From contig CM055901.1 of assembly GCA_029582155.1 (NCBI GenBank), positions 44,127,080 to 44,191,079 on the forward strand: 64,000 bases of DNA. Reading direction: 5' to 3'. Of this stretch, positions 1 through 12,825 are shown piece by piece; position 1 is the stretch's first letter; each line of letters begins with the position of its first letter. The notes beneath the pieces were generated by a model that was not told the DNA's origin, did not search any database, and saw only the letters and a list, made by a program, of their open reading frames with translations. Source of the stretch: Panopea generosa. Taxonomy: Eukaryota > Mollusca > Bivalvia > Adapedonta > Hiatellidae. The translations under genes were made by a program, and so were the position numbers.

Positions 1-978
1 AAGAAATAATTTACAGTATGTATAAACCCAAGTAAATGCTCACCCCATCTGATAAATCCCTTCACACTCCTTTGTATGGACAATAAAACTACTTACTCTC
101 AGTCTGTCAGAACAAATGCACTTAGTTTACAAGTCTGGTTTAAATATTATTTCATTGAATAAATTACCTTATTACTTGCTGTATGTTTTTTTCCATTTTA
201 CACAAACTTAATAAAAAGTAAAAGAAAAAAAAGAAAAAAAGATTCTTGAATGCATCGCTCCTAGTGGAGTTTTTTCAGTTCGGGATATACAGTATTGCAG
301 ATGAATTATTTAGGTTAAATTTGATAATTTTCTAACATTTATAATGATGTTAATTATTTTGTCGTTTACGGGGTGGGGGTATTTTCCATAACAAGTCGAG
401 AATTTATATTGTAAAATTTCAAACATTACTATGGTGGCTATAGGACAGTAGAATGTCTACAAACCCACTCTTTGGCTTTCTGTACAATAATGGATAGTTA
501 CAGAGACGACAAAATTAATAATACATCATTAAAAGTATAAAGGAGTCTTGGCAGTCATAAATTCTGCAGTATATGGTGTTCTGCCAGTTAAATTGGGGAA
601 AATGTTGGTGATTTATGTTACTTGATAAATCATGTTCTTAGCATTATTATCTATTCTGGAAATGTTACTATATATAGCGCATGTTGGAGGAGTGAGATAT
701 AGAATATTTAATGTTCAATATTAGATTACCACCAATGTATGGTCTAGGAACCATCTAAAGATCCCTTACCTTTCATCACTGAGGTTATTGCTTTGACTAC
801 ATCTCATTAAAAAATAGCTTTGCCTGACATTGGTTCTAAGGCTTGTGTGTATCATATTGGTCAGAGTTGTAGAGGCAAGGATACCTAATGGGGTGAATTT
901 ATTGAAAGTTGAGTAATAAACAAATATTATTTGGGAGATATGTTGTTTTATCAGTTATTTAAATAGGCTATTCTACTA

Positions 979-1030
979 AGCTCTTCCTGACTGTCAATCC
1001 AGGGGTCGAGTCTCTGCAATGATTGGCTAC
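979..1030 (+). mobile_element. Fragment of tRNA-derived SINE
   Basis: A short block keeps the SINE head sequence ctgactgtcaatccagggg and the following tctctg-aatgattg, with most of the B box deleted. It is weak alone but matches the fuller copies at 8507 and 49639. Confidence 0.4.
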
Positions 1031-1300
1031 AATTCTTTTTTATGGCAATGAGTCTCCCACCTCTGAATATGTTTGGAAGTAGTTAGTGGTTTGTAAAGAG
1101 TGTTAAGTGTATTAGGTGTGTATAGTACAGTTTAACTGCCTAGTGGATCTCATGAATGATAAGTAGGTGTGCTTAGTATAAGTTGTTTCATGATTTTTGT
1201 CCTCTGGTAGTAGACTAATTATAATTACAATATATTTTTTTGCTTTAAATTTACTAATGGAATACAATCAAGATCAATGAACAAGCTCTCGTCATCGTCA

Positions 1301-1975
1301 TAAGTTTTTCTTTATCCTTGCACTTTGATCTGTGTCATTTTGGCGAGCAAGATATACTGATTAAGTAACTAGTGGACAGCATCGGCAGAGTTGCCACTTT
1401 TCCCGGTCCTGCACCACTGGCTGGATAAGATGTTTACGTAGATAGGTCGCTTCTGGTCGCAGTCGATTGATGAAGATGAAGGTTTAGAATAGTAGTTGTC
1501 TAGATGTTGAAGTAATTTTAGTCTTGAAGACTGGTGATTATAGTTACAAGACGGCTGAATTCCCGTTGTGGAGCTGAAGTCCTTATGTGAGTGGTTATTG
1601 GTCTCTTGTTGACATCTAAACCATTCTGTCTAGGGCCACTTTAAAAACATAAAATCACTGAAATTTTAAAATATATGTCTCTACCAATCATCTAAAGAAG
1701 AGACATCCGTTGCTGTATAATGATTCATCATCATCATCATCAACTCCACAGATTATCAAAAATCACCTTATACAGTGTTGACCCATTTTGAAGGCTGGAG
1801 CTCTGGTAAACAAGTCCATCCACTTCAACAGCTGGTTGTGAATGGGGACAAGCTTTCTTATCCCACTCACCTGAATATCACATAGCACTTGTAGGAGCAA
1901 GCTGATTGTGTGTGTATAAGTTTTTATTTACCCTCGCGCTTTGACAAGTCATTTTGGCAAGCAGGATAGGGTGAT
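1301..1975 (+). repeat. Two direct copies of a ~60-bp dispersed repeat
   Basis: The segments 1301-1360 and 1916-1975 share ataagtttt, a cctygcrctttga block, tcattttggc and aagca-gata, in the same orientation about 615 bases apart. The sequence between them shows no obvious relation. The origin is unknown. Confidence 0.4.
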
Positions 1976-3310
1976 TATTAAAAACATAAAAGATGATTAC
2001 ACATTTCTGTGATGATTAATGAGTGATGAATGGAGATGATTCACATAATAAGTCGTGTCTATATTCAACTTTGAAGTTTGTTATTAACTGAGTTGTTTAA
2101 TACTACAACTATTTTATATTTTTGGATTCGGTGCTTACTAATTACTAACATTGTTTATACTCATGATAATTTTTAATTTGTAGATTGACGATTAAAGTGT
2201 AGATTAATCGACTAAGAATATTATTATTTCTTTTTGTATTTACCGATTGCAGCCATATATTACTTATTAGTGCATGTAATTGATTAATTTAAATAAGATG
2301 CACCTTTAATTTTAAGTCAAACAACGCTGCTCATAGCGCAAATTGCTTTGCTTATATTGTCAGCGATATTCGACCTAACTATAACCTTTAGATAAAATTT
2401 AATTCTATCTAAGGTGTTATCTGAACACATTAGTTGTGTGTGGTTACAATGGTAAAATATAAGTACTTATCTTATGTAACCATGTATCCAGCATACCACC
2501 AATAATCGTCAATAGTATAACCATCAACATATTATGGTGTGCCGTAAAACCCCAATCATAGTGTTTGATGGTAGAAATGAACTGACCTAAATGGTTTTGC
2601 TGCAATGGAATTTATGGGATGTGTCTTATTTTTGAACATATTTTAATTGTTAAAGCTACTTATCATGCTATTTGTATATATTTATAGTATCAGCTGAAGA
2701 GGGTATTATCCATCAGCATATCGCATGTTATTTAAAAACTGACCAGTCACTGTTAATCGTACCATTCTGCATCAATAATGGTAAAATATGGTTTAAGAGT
2801 GTGTTAAAATAAAGTGACGTTAAACTGTGAAATATGTATAATAGGGCACCCGGCAGCTCGCGCATACCTTAAAAGCGCCAATAGTAAAAAAATATTTTAA
2901 GAAATCAGATATCATCTCAGATCAGATCTGAAATGAACTGATTAACAATAACTGGTCCCAAATATTTAGAATAAAAAATAGTCTTGTGTAACTCTATACT
3001 GAATATCAGGGTGGTAGTAACCATAATTTTCCCTACAACCGCCCTCATTAGTGTATATTGAGTGTGATGAGCCATATAATCCCGTACCAACAGGTACGTT
3101 ATTATTTTTATGCTATGTATTGCATAATGTTTACATGATAAATGACTGTATAAGTTATATATGATTTTTTAGACGTATAATCATATAATTAATTATAAAC
3201 ATGTTAAATTCATGTCCATATTAATTGTATAAGAATGTATTTATGCCATACATTTGGCAAATTTCATCTCACGGTTATTATTTTCCATCTACAATTATGG
3301 ATAGTACATT

Positions 3311-3532
3311 AGCAAGCTGATTGGTCACATCCAGCAATATAAGGAGCAAGCTGATTGGTCACATCCAGCAATATTAGGAGTAAACTGATTGGTCACATCT
3401 AGCAATATAAGGAGTAAACTGATTGGTCACAATTAGCAATATTAGGAGCAAGCTGATTAGTCACATCCGGCAATATTAGGAGCAAGCTGATTGGTCACAT
3501 CTAGCAATATAAGGAACAAGCTGATTGGTCAG
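3311..3532 (+). repeat. 34-bp minisatellite, about 7 copies
   Basis: The unit contains agctgattggtcacat and agcaatat-aggag. The copies begin near 3315, 3350, 3384, 3418, 3452, 3486 and 3519 and differ by a few bases. Each carries an inverted CCAAT (attgg). Confidence 0.9.
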
Positions 3533-5486
3533 TTTAAATTTTAAGTGGAAATTTTGGTAATTTTGGTAATTTTTCTCACTACATTGTTACCTTTATAGTT
3601 TTATATGGTTTTATATGGTGAATAAAAACTATTATTGCATATTTAATATTGCATCGACAGAGTTGACTGCTATTGTTGTTATTATTTTTTCTCTTGTGCT
3701 CTTGAATTATGGGACAGGCATGGAATTCCCTGCTATTTTATTGCATTATAACAGATCTGAATCAGGAGATGTCAGGGACTCGAATAGACTTAGTTTTTGC
3801 TTAATCACACAAAATCTGATGAATTTGTATTAAGCATCATGTTTTTAAGTTGATGAGACTGAAGCACAACCATAATTAATTGATTTAATTTTGACTTATT
3901 AAGCTCAAAAATTGCAAGTTTTAATCATGTTGGCCTCGTAACTCCTAATTTGCACACTGAAATGACAATGTATCTTGATTAAGTATAATAAATCACCGTG
4001 GTATCAAGAAAGCCTCTTCTCGGGGATGCTGAACACTGAATGACTGTGTAACTTTTTGTATCTTGGGCATTCCATAGGACTGGTGTATAAATCTTTTTTC
4101 AATGCACTGTCCAGAGCTATACTAGAATTGGGGGTGAACTATAGGCTTATATGGAACTTCCTGTTTAATGTGCTTTCCAATTTTTTTAGTTAGCTTATAA
4201 TTATAGTTGCTGCTTCATCATTCTGTGCATGTGTCCCTCCTTCTATGCTTCCCCAAATACATGTCTGGGATATATCTGTATAACCTTTCATTGGAATTTA
4301 GACTGCATCATTTCCAAATTGAGATGTGCATATTTCATTGTGCCCCTTTGATTCCACCCATTTCCAAGTCTTCTGTCTATGAAAATAGATTTATTCTTTC
4401 ATTCAGTATGTATATGTGGCTGCCATATTGTTTTTCCATGATAAAATATTTACATTTTTACTGCACTCTGCCTAAATGAATTATACAGATTAAGTGCATT
4501 TCATTTACCAATGAAAAACATTTGCAACTGGGCGGAGCTAAAAGGACCAGTTTGCATTTCATTGGTTGCACGATTTTGTTTTGCTGGTGAGACGTCACGT
4601 TGCCGTTAGTTTCACATGAAGTTAGCTGTATGTTGTCCTACAAATGCGTGCACTTATTCAGTATGTTGACAATGTCGCCGTTACATTCATGACATTGGCT
4701 TTGCGGGTTAATGTGCATAACTTGCTTTTTAAATATCAAAATGGCAAAAAATAACGTAATAGTTTTATCTAAAATAGTTGGAAAATATAAAGAAAATATA
4801 AGTATTACAAGTCGAATTTTGTGTTTTCATCGGGTGATGAAAAACATTAGGTCATTTCAATGTTGCTACGAAGCCATTCAGGTTTCACAAACATATAATA
4901 TTAAACTTGTCTAATGAAAACTCAAAATTCGGCTTTTAATCCTTAAATACATTGTGTGTGACTGCTGCAGATAAGACATGTATATCAAGTATAATAATGT
5001 AAAAATGCAAGTAAATTGTCCAATCCATTATGTTAAATTTATGCTTTGACTTCCTCATTTAATTAAAGTTCGTAAAAAAAAAATAAATAGGAAAATTATT
5101 GTGTAATTGTGATAATTTGCATATAATATCTGAATTCTACAGCATAGCTTTGTTTTACAATACCTTAAATTACAATTTGCACATTGTGGCATATGTATTG
5201 ATATATTGGCTATGCCACAGCTGCCTTTCCATCAATTACTCATATGGATTTCCAGTTATGACTTTCGTGCAATGTATTTATGCAGAGAAAATGCTAGCTA
5301 GTTTGTCTTCATTTTAAAGCAATAATTATATTACACATACTGTAAAATGTAAAATAGATGGCGGTGACTGAAGCATCTTAAAAATTCATGTTACAATAAT
5401 CAGATTTTAATAAAAACTCCTGCTTGCTAGACAGGAGGTATTAAACAAACCCACATACAAAAATATGTATTTAAAATCATCACGTA
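3533..5486. other. No gene seen; one imperfect inverted repeat
   Basis: The short open frames look random. An inverted repeat with arms starting at accaatgaaa (4507) and ending at ttcattggt (4566) encloses a GGGCGG; it is more likely a repeat end than a promoter. Confidence 0.5.
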
Positions 5487-5626
5487 ATTAGGCAGCCAGT
5501 CAAGGGAAAGATCAAAAGTAGTCTTATAAGGTTGTTAATAAAGGTAAATTTTCTCGGAAAGCATAGAAAAAGGAAATAACAAATGTGGCTGCTTAATAGA
5601 GGTGACAGCTTACACAGGTTTGACTG
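5487..5626 (+). mobile_element. Tc1/mariner-like MITE, copy lacking its left end
   Basis: The 3' part aligns with the complete element at 45846-46019. Shared blocks are gtggctgcttaa, agaggtgac and the end acaggtttgactg followed by TA. No matching left terminus is visible. Confidence 0.5.
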
Positions 5627-7059
5627 TATTTATATGATATAATCAGCGGTAGGAAATTCTTATAATTTCTTGACGTTCATTACAATACATTTACCGTATA
5701 CCCTCAAAGGGAATTTATCTGGAGTTTTCAAGCTTCTGTAATATATTTTTTCAATATATCAGGCCTATATATACTCACTGACCCTTATTGCCAAAAAACA
5801 ACAACAAAAGAAACAGTAAAAATGGTTTCATCTTAGAAAGTGTCTGAATGACAACAAGCAATAGTTAAAGCCTCATTAAACTTCCGAAATGCACACATAT
5901 TGATAATAACAAAAATGATTGTAATTACATGTATAGATAGTATTGCAAGTACCCTTCCTGTATACCCATTAGAGACTGTTTTTAAAAAAGCGAGAAAAAA
6001 AATAGCTTTGATCGAAATGTGCATTTCATAGGCGAGCCGACTGATCTTTTAGATTTTGTGCACAGATTTGTAATTCCGCAATGATTTGGTTGCTTTCCGA
6101 CTGTACCGCCGCCAGTGTCTGGAAGTACACAAATGTATACTGCAGTGGTAGTGTGCGGATTAAGACTGTTAGATAAGGGGCTCATTAACAAGATTAGAAA
6201 AGTAATGGCTTCACTAATATTATATATCTTTATTGGGTTTTCTTTTTTAAAAAAAATATATTGATGTCTTTAATAAAACTGTATCGAACATAGTACGCAT
6301 TATATTATTTATACGCACTGAAACAATGCTTACAGAATACCGGTTTGGTCTAGTTACTCTTGCTCAGGATCCTCCCTTGCATATACGCGTGATACTCTCG
6401 CACATACTATTATGTCACACGTCACTTTATCGCAGTCAATATTGAGAGGCTACCAAGGTTGGTTTGTTTAGTACCGTTATTAAAAAAGTAATTTTATTTT
6501 TAATTTTCTATAAACGATTCATCTGTTATGTGTAATAAATTGGCTCGTCAGCTCCATCAGTTCATTACTGAGGGGAGTAAAGGGGATGTTCTTAAAAACT
6601 GTCTAACCTCAAGGCCTAAATAAAAATAGCATTTGTTTCCCCTTGTGCGACCGACCCACCAAAAAGTACCTACTGAAAAAATTTATTTGTTAATTAATTA
6701 ATCAGTAGAAACAATTGGCCCCCGCGGTGTTTAACGCATGCCCGAGAATGGGACTTCGGAAAACCTCTCATGCATATTCAATTATCTATTTTTATTCCTC
6801 TTATGTGATTGAGGGGTAATTAATCTATTTTAAATAGCTGCTATGATTGCATGGTTGGATAGCTATGACCAGTCAGTACACACAGCGTTAAATGATAGTA
6901 TTTTTATAAACATTTCGTAAATTTACAATAATTGGAACTGTATGTATGTAATTTTTCTTCTGTGACCAGGAGCCGGTAAAAGCACTCATCCTTATGATTG
7001 GTTTTTGTCTTCTGGAGAGTGATTTTTACCAGTAACTAGTCCGTCAAACCAATAAACTT
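5627..7059. other. No gene seen
   Basis: AT-rich sequence without convincing coding frames or tandem repeats. Confidence 0.5.
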
Positions 7060-7330
7060 TTGGCAGAGATTGAAAAATAAACAATCTAAAAACTGTAAAA
7101 AAAAATTAATGATCCGAAGTTGTCACGGTATTTATTCTTTCTATATTTCATTGCTATAAATATAATTTGTAAATTTGACATTTAACGTTCATCAATGATA
7201 ACTTTATCATGCAATATTTGTTGAGTCTCTAAGGACACTTTTCATTACAAACCATCTGGCATAATTTTTTTATAAGGTAGCGAGATGCGCATGTGCAGCT
7301 TTTTAATGCTGGTTTTAAAATCAGACTTTT
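7060..7330 (+). mobile_element. Dispersed DNA-element core, copy 1
   Basis: This stretch aligns with 41050-41440 in the same sense and with 16840-17160 in reverse. Shared blocks are aataaacaatct followed by aaactgt, a gtattaattctttct-like stretch, and ttataaggta-gag-cgcatgtgc. No termini are visible, so it is an eroded copy of a non-autonomous DNA element. Confidence 0.55.
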
Positions 7331-8506
7331 CGGTCTTCGGAATATTTCGCAATCTCTGGAATATTAACAGTCGTTTTGCGTTTTTCATGTTACAGAGGCT
7401 TGAATGCATTAATTTTTTATGGTTACCCCAAGCTGTTTGTATCCGGAACAAAAGAGATATATAACCATCAACAAACTTAATGTTTATTGCATGATCATAA
7501 CAGTTAAAGCTAGTCATGGTGTGCTTACTGTAAATAAAGTAATAAAACTATATAAGGTAAGATAAGGTTATCACAATGTGTTTCCAAAATAGACACTATT
7601 TAACTTTTTTGGACAAGTGAGTTTTCCATCCGGATGATTACTTTTTACCAGTCCACTTGCCTGACAGACGTCAGTGCTTTTAAAAGTGAAAAGTGAAAAC
7701 GTGAACGTTGATATTTTTATCGGGTATACAGTAAAGAAAAATGTGGTAGGGTTCTTATAGTAATACACTTACTGCTTTTTGGTTGTGTGATTTCAGCATA
7801 TAATTTTCTTTGGCAGTCATATCATGATTTAAATACCGTATTAAAAACAACAAGTACGATAAATTGTCTTTTTAATATTTAAAATAAATTTGACAAGTTG
7901 CACTTTTCTATATCATAGACTGCTAAGTTCTCTTGGATGAATTAAATAGCTTTATAGGTTTGACATTGCCATTGCTGTATGTTATGACATTTAACAATCA
8001 TTAAAAATAAGAGAAAGATATTTAAAATAATGTTTTGAATGAACACCTGCTCCCGCACTGCCACAGAGTTACAAAACAGAAATGATAGTCAATAAAGAAC
8101 AAAGACTAAATACAACATAATAAGGCAGACATAGTCAGTTCTCCCTGAAATTCTTTCACTTCTCCCAGTCTTATTCAAACTCTAAACTTGCGATTTACAC
8201 ATGCATAATGTTATTGGGAGCTAACCTTACATAAAAATGAATACATTTAAGTCTATATATGTTGAATTATCTTATATGATACCGCAAAGTGTATTGGTAA
8301 TAAAAATCTGGCAAGTGAATCTTTGATCAGGGCAAGTTAGTACTTCTTCTGCTAGTTTATTTTGATAAACAAGGTTCAGAAACTGTATAATTATATAGAA
8401 TGACTAATACTAGAAAAATTGACTGCAGTTATTAAAACTGTTACATTTAAAAATGCCTATGAACTATAACTATATCAACAGATTAATACTTATTATTCTA
8501 TATACA
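7331..8506. other. No gene seen
   Basis: AT-rich sequence; the short frames on both strands are not supported by any family signature. Confidence 0.5.
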
Positions 8507-8768
8507 GAGCCGGACGCGATTAGCTCAGTCGTTAAAGCGTCTGACTATCAATCCAGGGGTCATGGTTTTGAATCCCCTGCCCGGCAACAGTCTCTGTGAT
8601 GATTGATATACCACATTGTGTCTCATCATTCGTGTCTCACCACTGATTCAAGTGGGAAAGTTATCAGTTACTTGCGGAGACGGGGTGTGCCCAAGTACTG
8701 GTAAATTCCAGGTAACAGTGGTTAGGTTAACTGATCGTCTGTTAGCCCTCGATGGCATAAAAATGACG
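8507..8768 (+). mobile_element. tRNA-derived SINE (Meta-domain, bivalve type)
   Basis: The head is tRNA-like, with an A box at tagctcagtcg (8520) and a B box-like ggttttgaatccc (8565). A body with tctctgtgatgattgatat and ggttaggttaactgatcgtc is followed by the gcataaaaatgacg tail. The usual TCAA tail is missing, because the copy is joined at its 3' side to another element. A functional tRNA is excluded by the poor stems. Confidence 0.85.
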
Positions 8769-9635
8769 CCATTACTAAAAATAGTCCAAAACTTAAAAAA
8801 TCTTCTTCTCATGAACGGCCCAACAGATTTTCAAAATGTTTATGTACTATTGATGACCAACTATAGTTTTGTTAGATTTGTTCAAATGGTGTCCCTAGGG
8901 TTAAATATGACCCCGCCTTGAGGGTTCAATTAGGGGGACACATGTCATATTTTTTTTTTTTTTTTTTTTAAATAGAAATGATTTTGTCTATATCTTCACA
9001 GAAGTATTGTTAGGTGAAGGAGGTTCAGATTTGTAAAAATGACTGGGTTCCACTGTCTTACTGGGTCAGTAGGGGCCCCAAAAGGGTACAAATTGGGAAT
9101 TTCTAAAATCGTTTTCTTAAGAACTGGTATGTCACATTTGTTCATATTTGGCATGAATTATCCCTATGTGTAGGGGTTTGATTGTAGATAAAAATTTAGG
9201 GGATCAAATATATAGGGGCCCTGTAAGGGGACTTGGAATTTTACATAAGGATACTATGGGAAAACAGAAAATTCTCTTTTTCTTTAATCTATTCTGAAAC
9301 CACTAGGCCAATTAAATTAAAACTTCACATGGATGTTTCTATTGCATAGAAGACTATACAGAAGATTCTTATTTTTCTATCTAAAATTCAAGATGGCCGC
9401 CATTACTTAAATAGTCAAAACTGAAAAAAATCTTCTAATGAACAGATTTTCAAAATGTTTATGTAGTAATGATAACCAACTATAGGTTTGTTATTTTTGT
9501 TCAAATGACGTCCGTAGGATTAAAAATGATCCCACCCCTATGTTTCTATTGCATAGGAGAATTTCAAAAATTGCTATGGCCATGCAATATGAGTCAGTAG
9601 AGCGTCCTCAGGCCCTCTCGGGCCTCTTGTTTTCT
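8769..9635 (+). mobile_element. Rolling-circle-like (Helentron/HINE type) element, 3' part
   Basis: The segment contains two diverged copies of a block (8767-8920 and 9395-9535, sharing cagattttcaaaatgtttatg). It ends in a hairpin, ggccctctcgggcc (9611-9624), followed by tcttgtttt. The 5' end is lost at the SINE junction. A hairpin plus a T-rich terminus resembles Helentron-derived non-autonomous elements; this is inference from structure. Confidence 0.5.
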
Positions 9636-9706
9636 CTCCCATGTGTGTATTAACGGTCAAAGCGGACATGGCGAGACATATCATTCCTCGGAATTCTTGT
9701 CTTTAT
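9636..9706 (+). mobile_element. 3' end of the GTCTCGC-family rolling-circle-like element
   Basis: A 70-base block (ctcccatgtgtgtattaacg through ggcgagacatatcatt to attcttgtcttta) nearly matches the 3' end of the full element at 61401-62481. It sits immediately after the T-rich terminus of the preceding element. Confidence 0.7.
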
Positions 9707-9779
9707 ATGGATATACAGTTAAAACTTTCTTTCGATATCTGATATCCAGATATCCACACAAGGATACTGTTGTTATTGC

Positions 9780-9949
9780 ACAACTCTTATACGCATTTGT
9801 TATATCTTCAAAACAGATCAAAATTCTAATTACTGGCCCATCTCATTTTTCTGGAATTTTGAGTGTACATGTTTTATATAATCTACTGAAGTTGGGTGAT
9901 TCAAGGTTACTCAGGCGAGTAATATAGGGCCATCTTGGCCCTATTGTTT
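9780..9949 (+). mobile_element. 3' end of the GCTCACCTGAGC-family rolling-circle-like element
   Basis: This aligns with the last 165 bases of the element ending at 12825: the ggaattttgagtgtacatg block, then a degenerate caggtgag, then gggccatcttggccct and a T-rich end. Confidence 0.75.
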
Positions 9950-11234
9950 TACGTTGCCACCCCAGGGACGTTTATCATGGTATTAAGTCATTTACAAATG
10001 GGTGGGTGGGGTGTGGGGGAGGGCTCTTCACTCACTAATATACTGTACAACAAAATGCTCAAGAATTCATATGCATAACACAAGTTAAATATAGATTAGA
10101 AAATACATAAATCTGTCAATTGGTAGATTTGTCATCTTACTGATAAAAGTTTTCAGTTTACATATAAATTGAAACGGCAAATCTATTTCCTATATCTGCC
10201 TGAATATACATATTCATAACCTGTGGATGAATGATATTGTTGGAGAGTCACCAGACGTGGTATTTACTCAATATTTGAAAACTATGCAGCATCCCTATCA
10301 TGTCCTTTACTCCACTACTCCACACAGTTAAGAGTAACCTACTTCCTGTGTCCTGTTCCAAGTGTTTGATGTGAGATAGGTTGACAGTTACTTCAGTAAG
10401 CGGTGGTTCCCAGTAACTCAGCTTTATTTTGAGGTGTTTAGGGTCACTATTAAAACTTAATACCATCCATATGTTAACTTTGATATGCTGAAAAATCTTG
10501 CACATTGTCGTCCTGAAATACAGGCCACAGATGGTGCCTATAATTTGCAAGTATTGGAGCAAATTCCGCTGATGTTCTTCTGTCCAGTATGGTTACTAGT
10601 CACATTTTACTGTTACACAGAGGGCCGAAACTTTTGTCAGTATAACCATAGTACCTTTACTGAGACATTTTATTATAAAAGTATTTTTAATGAAATTTAA
10701 GTATCAGCAATGAAGTTATATTCGTAAATATGAAACTTTGATTTTTATAACTTCATATTATAGGGTTATCTATAGTTTTCCAGTGTTTTGCACTTGTTTT
10801 CAACAATATAGCTTGATAATTTACAGGTTTAATTGCCTTCATTGTGATCAAATAACTCAGTTCTACCTGCAGGGACATTATAGAAAACAGGCTGCCATAA
10901 CATGAGTTATGGACTGCAGAGCACAACTTGTTGGTTCGCAGGAAGTTGTTAAAAGTTATTTTTAATAATTTTTTTGTTTTGCAGATAAAATTGGATACCA
11001 GTCTGAGATTTTATGTACATTAACTGTCATGGAGACTGGGCAATTATGAAAAAGTAAGGTGGGGTACGTTTCCGTCTGCTGGATACATCAAAGACTTTAT
11101 TGGAAAATTATTTCGTCATTTCCACAGGACAGTTCAATATTTCAGCTTATTTATGATTGGAGGAAGCAATTATATAATCAGAGCCTGAGTTATAAACTGG
11201 AATCAAAATTCATGGCTTTCTCATTGTGAGTTCA
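9950..11234. other. No gene seen
   Basis: Overlapping frames on both strands around 10248-10700 lack any recognisable domain. Nothing else stands out. Confidence 0.5.
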
Positions 11235-11509
11235 GCCGGGGCCTGATTAGTTAAGTCCATTACGTGTCTGACTATCAATCCAGAGTTCCTTAATTCAAAT
11301 CCTTACCTGACAACAGACTCTGTGATGATTGATATACAACATTGTATCTCATTATTATTTGTGTCTCACTGCTGATTCAAGTAGTTGTGCTCCAGTACTG
11401 GTGAACCTTTTATGATCCCAGGAAACAGTGGTTAGGTTAACTGATCATCTGTTAGCCCCTGATGGCATGAAAATGATGCTAAATATTCAATCAATCAATC
11501 AATCAATCA
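11235..11509 (+). mobile_element. tRNA-derived SINE, nearly full length
   Basis: Same family as 8507 and 49639: head with ctgactatcaatccag, B box eroded to aattcaaatcc, Meta-domain-like ggttaggttaactgatc, and a simple-sequence tail of (TCAA)n at about 11488-11509. Confidence 0.85.
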
Positions 11510-11618
11510 GTTGTGAATTCCATGATTTTCTCCTATGAGCACATTTAACATCTATTTTTGTTGTTGTTTAATAAATATATCAGCCTTTTATAATTTAGCA
11601 TCATGATATAAGACTTTT

Positions 11619-12825
11619 TAGCTCACCTGAGCCAAAGGCTCACAGGTGAGCTTTTGCGATCTCCTGGTGTCCGTCGTCTGTTGTCCGTCATTAACTTTTA
11701 GCTTTTAACAACTTCTCCTCTGAAACCACTGGTCCAATTTTGATATCATCTCACAGAAATGTTCCTTGGGTGACCCTCTACCAAGTTGGGTTAGTTTACT
11801 ATAAGCTGTAGTAAAAATCTTATTGTCAGAAACTAATAGCTCGATTTTTAAATAATTTCACAGAAATGTTGCGTGACTCTCTACCAAGTTTGTTCAAGCC
11901 ATCTTGATTCATCAAAAATCATGGCAGTCAGGGGTGGGGTTAGTTTTATGTCAAATTACTTCCCTTGTTTTATAGCATAAATGTCTGTGTGTATAGCAAT
12001 TATTATAAGAAGAGGTAATAAACTCTTTAACTCTTTTTTTTTGCTATTATTATACAATGTTATACCAGATATAAGTTTTAAAAGATAATTCATCTTAAAA
12101 AGATGAATGATACAATTATAATCAATGATTGAAATATTATTCATATATTATGAACCATTTTAAAATAGGTGTTTTTCTGAATATAAAAGTCAGAGTTATT
12201 ATGGTTCAAAAAGGGATGGTTTACTGCTTCATGATAAAGCAATACCATATTTTTAGCTAGTTTCATCACAGCAAGAAATTCTGCTTGAGATTTTCAGTGT
12301 CTTAAGTGTACTTCAAATCTTGTAGGAGGAGCTGAATTGTTTTTGGGGGAGAGTGCACTGCGACAAAGATTCTTTCAAGCGATAGACTTTGGGAAGGCTT
12401 GTGTTTGAAACTCATAGGAATATTTATTGTGCTGGAACTGTGGATTGTTTCATGCACAATAGTTTAGTCTGATGCTTTAGTTTGAAACTGTTCTCAAACA
12501 TAACAGATTAGTTTTGTGCTGGAACTGGATTTTTATCTTAGTTCGAAGACTTAGCAGCTATAGTAAAAACTTCAAAAGCCTTCTTGTCAGAATCTACTGA
12601 CCTGATTTCTATGTAATTTCACTGACATTTACCATGGGTGAACCTCTATGAAGTTTGAACTCTTCTACGCATCTATTACATCTTCAAAACAAATAAAAAT
12701 TCGAACTACTTGCCCATCTCGCCTTTCTGGAATTTTGAGTGTACATGTATTATATAATCTGCTTAAGTTGGGTGACTCAAGGTCAGTCAGGTGAGTGATA
12801 TAGGGCCATCTTGGCCCTCTTGTTT
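11619..12825 (+). mobile_element. Rolling-circle-like element, complete (GCTCACCTGAGC family)
   Basis: The 5' end is a strong hairpin: gctcacctgagcc, then ggctcacaggtgagc. The 3' end has caggtgag (inverse of the 5' gctcacctg), then the hairpin agggccatcttggccct and tcttgttta. Short inverted ends, a subterminal 3' hairpin and flanking T-rich sequence fit Helentron-associated non-autonomous elements. No Rep/helicase coding is present. The interior (about 1.2 kb) shows no long frame. Confidence 0.6.

Larger units (their letters stand above)
1..3310. other. No gene seen; AT-rich spacer
   Basis: Apart from the SINE fragment, the 60-bp direct repeats and a (TCA)n run at about 1724-1742, I see no coding potential or structured element. 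Confidence 0.6.

Noticed and set aside
3311..3532. CRISPR-like regularly spaced repeat
   Set aside because: The whole unit repeats with no unique spacers, and the context is animal DNA; it is a minisatellite. The same applies to the other tandem arrays.
4280..4400. Copy of the catcattaccaagtgcagatgtgc repeat seen at 35500-36350
   Set aside because: Only about 40 bases (tgcatcatttccaaattgag, atgtgcatatt) resemble it, too little to annotate with confidence.
4508..4600. Promoter suggested by CCAAT, GC box, octamer-like and CRE-like motifs
   Set aside because: Both CCAAT boxes are arms of an inverted repeat, no first exon can be recognised downstream, and single motifs are common by chance.
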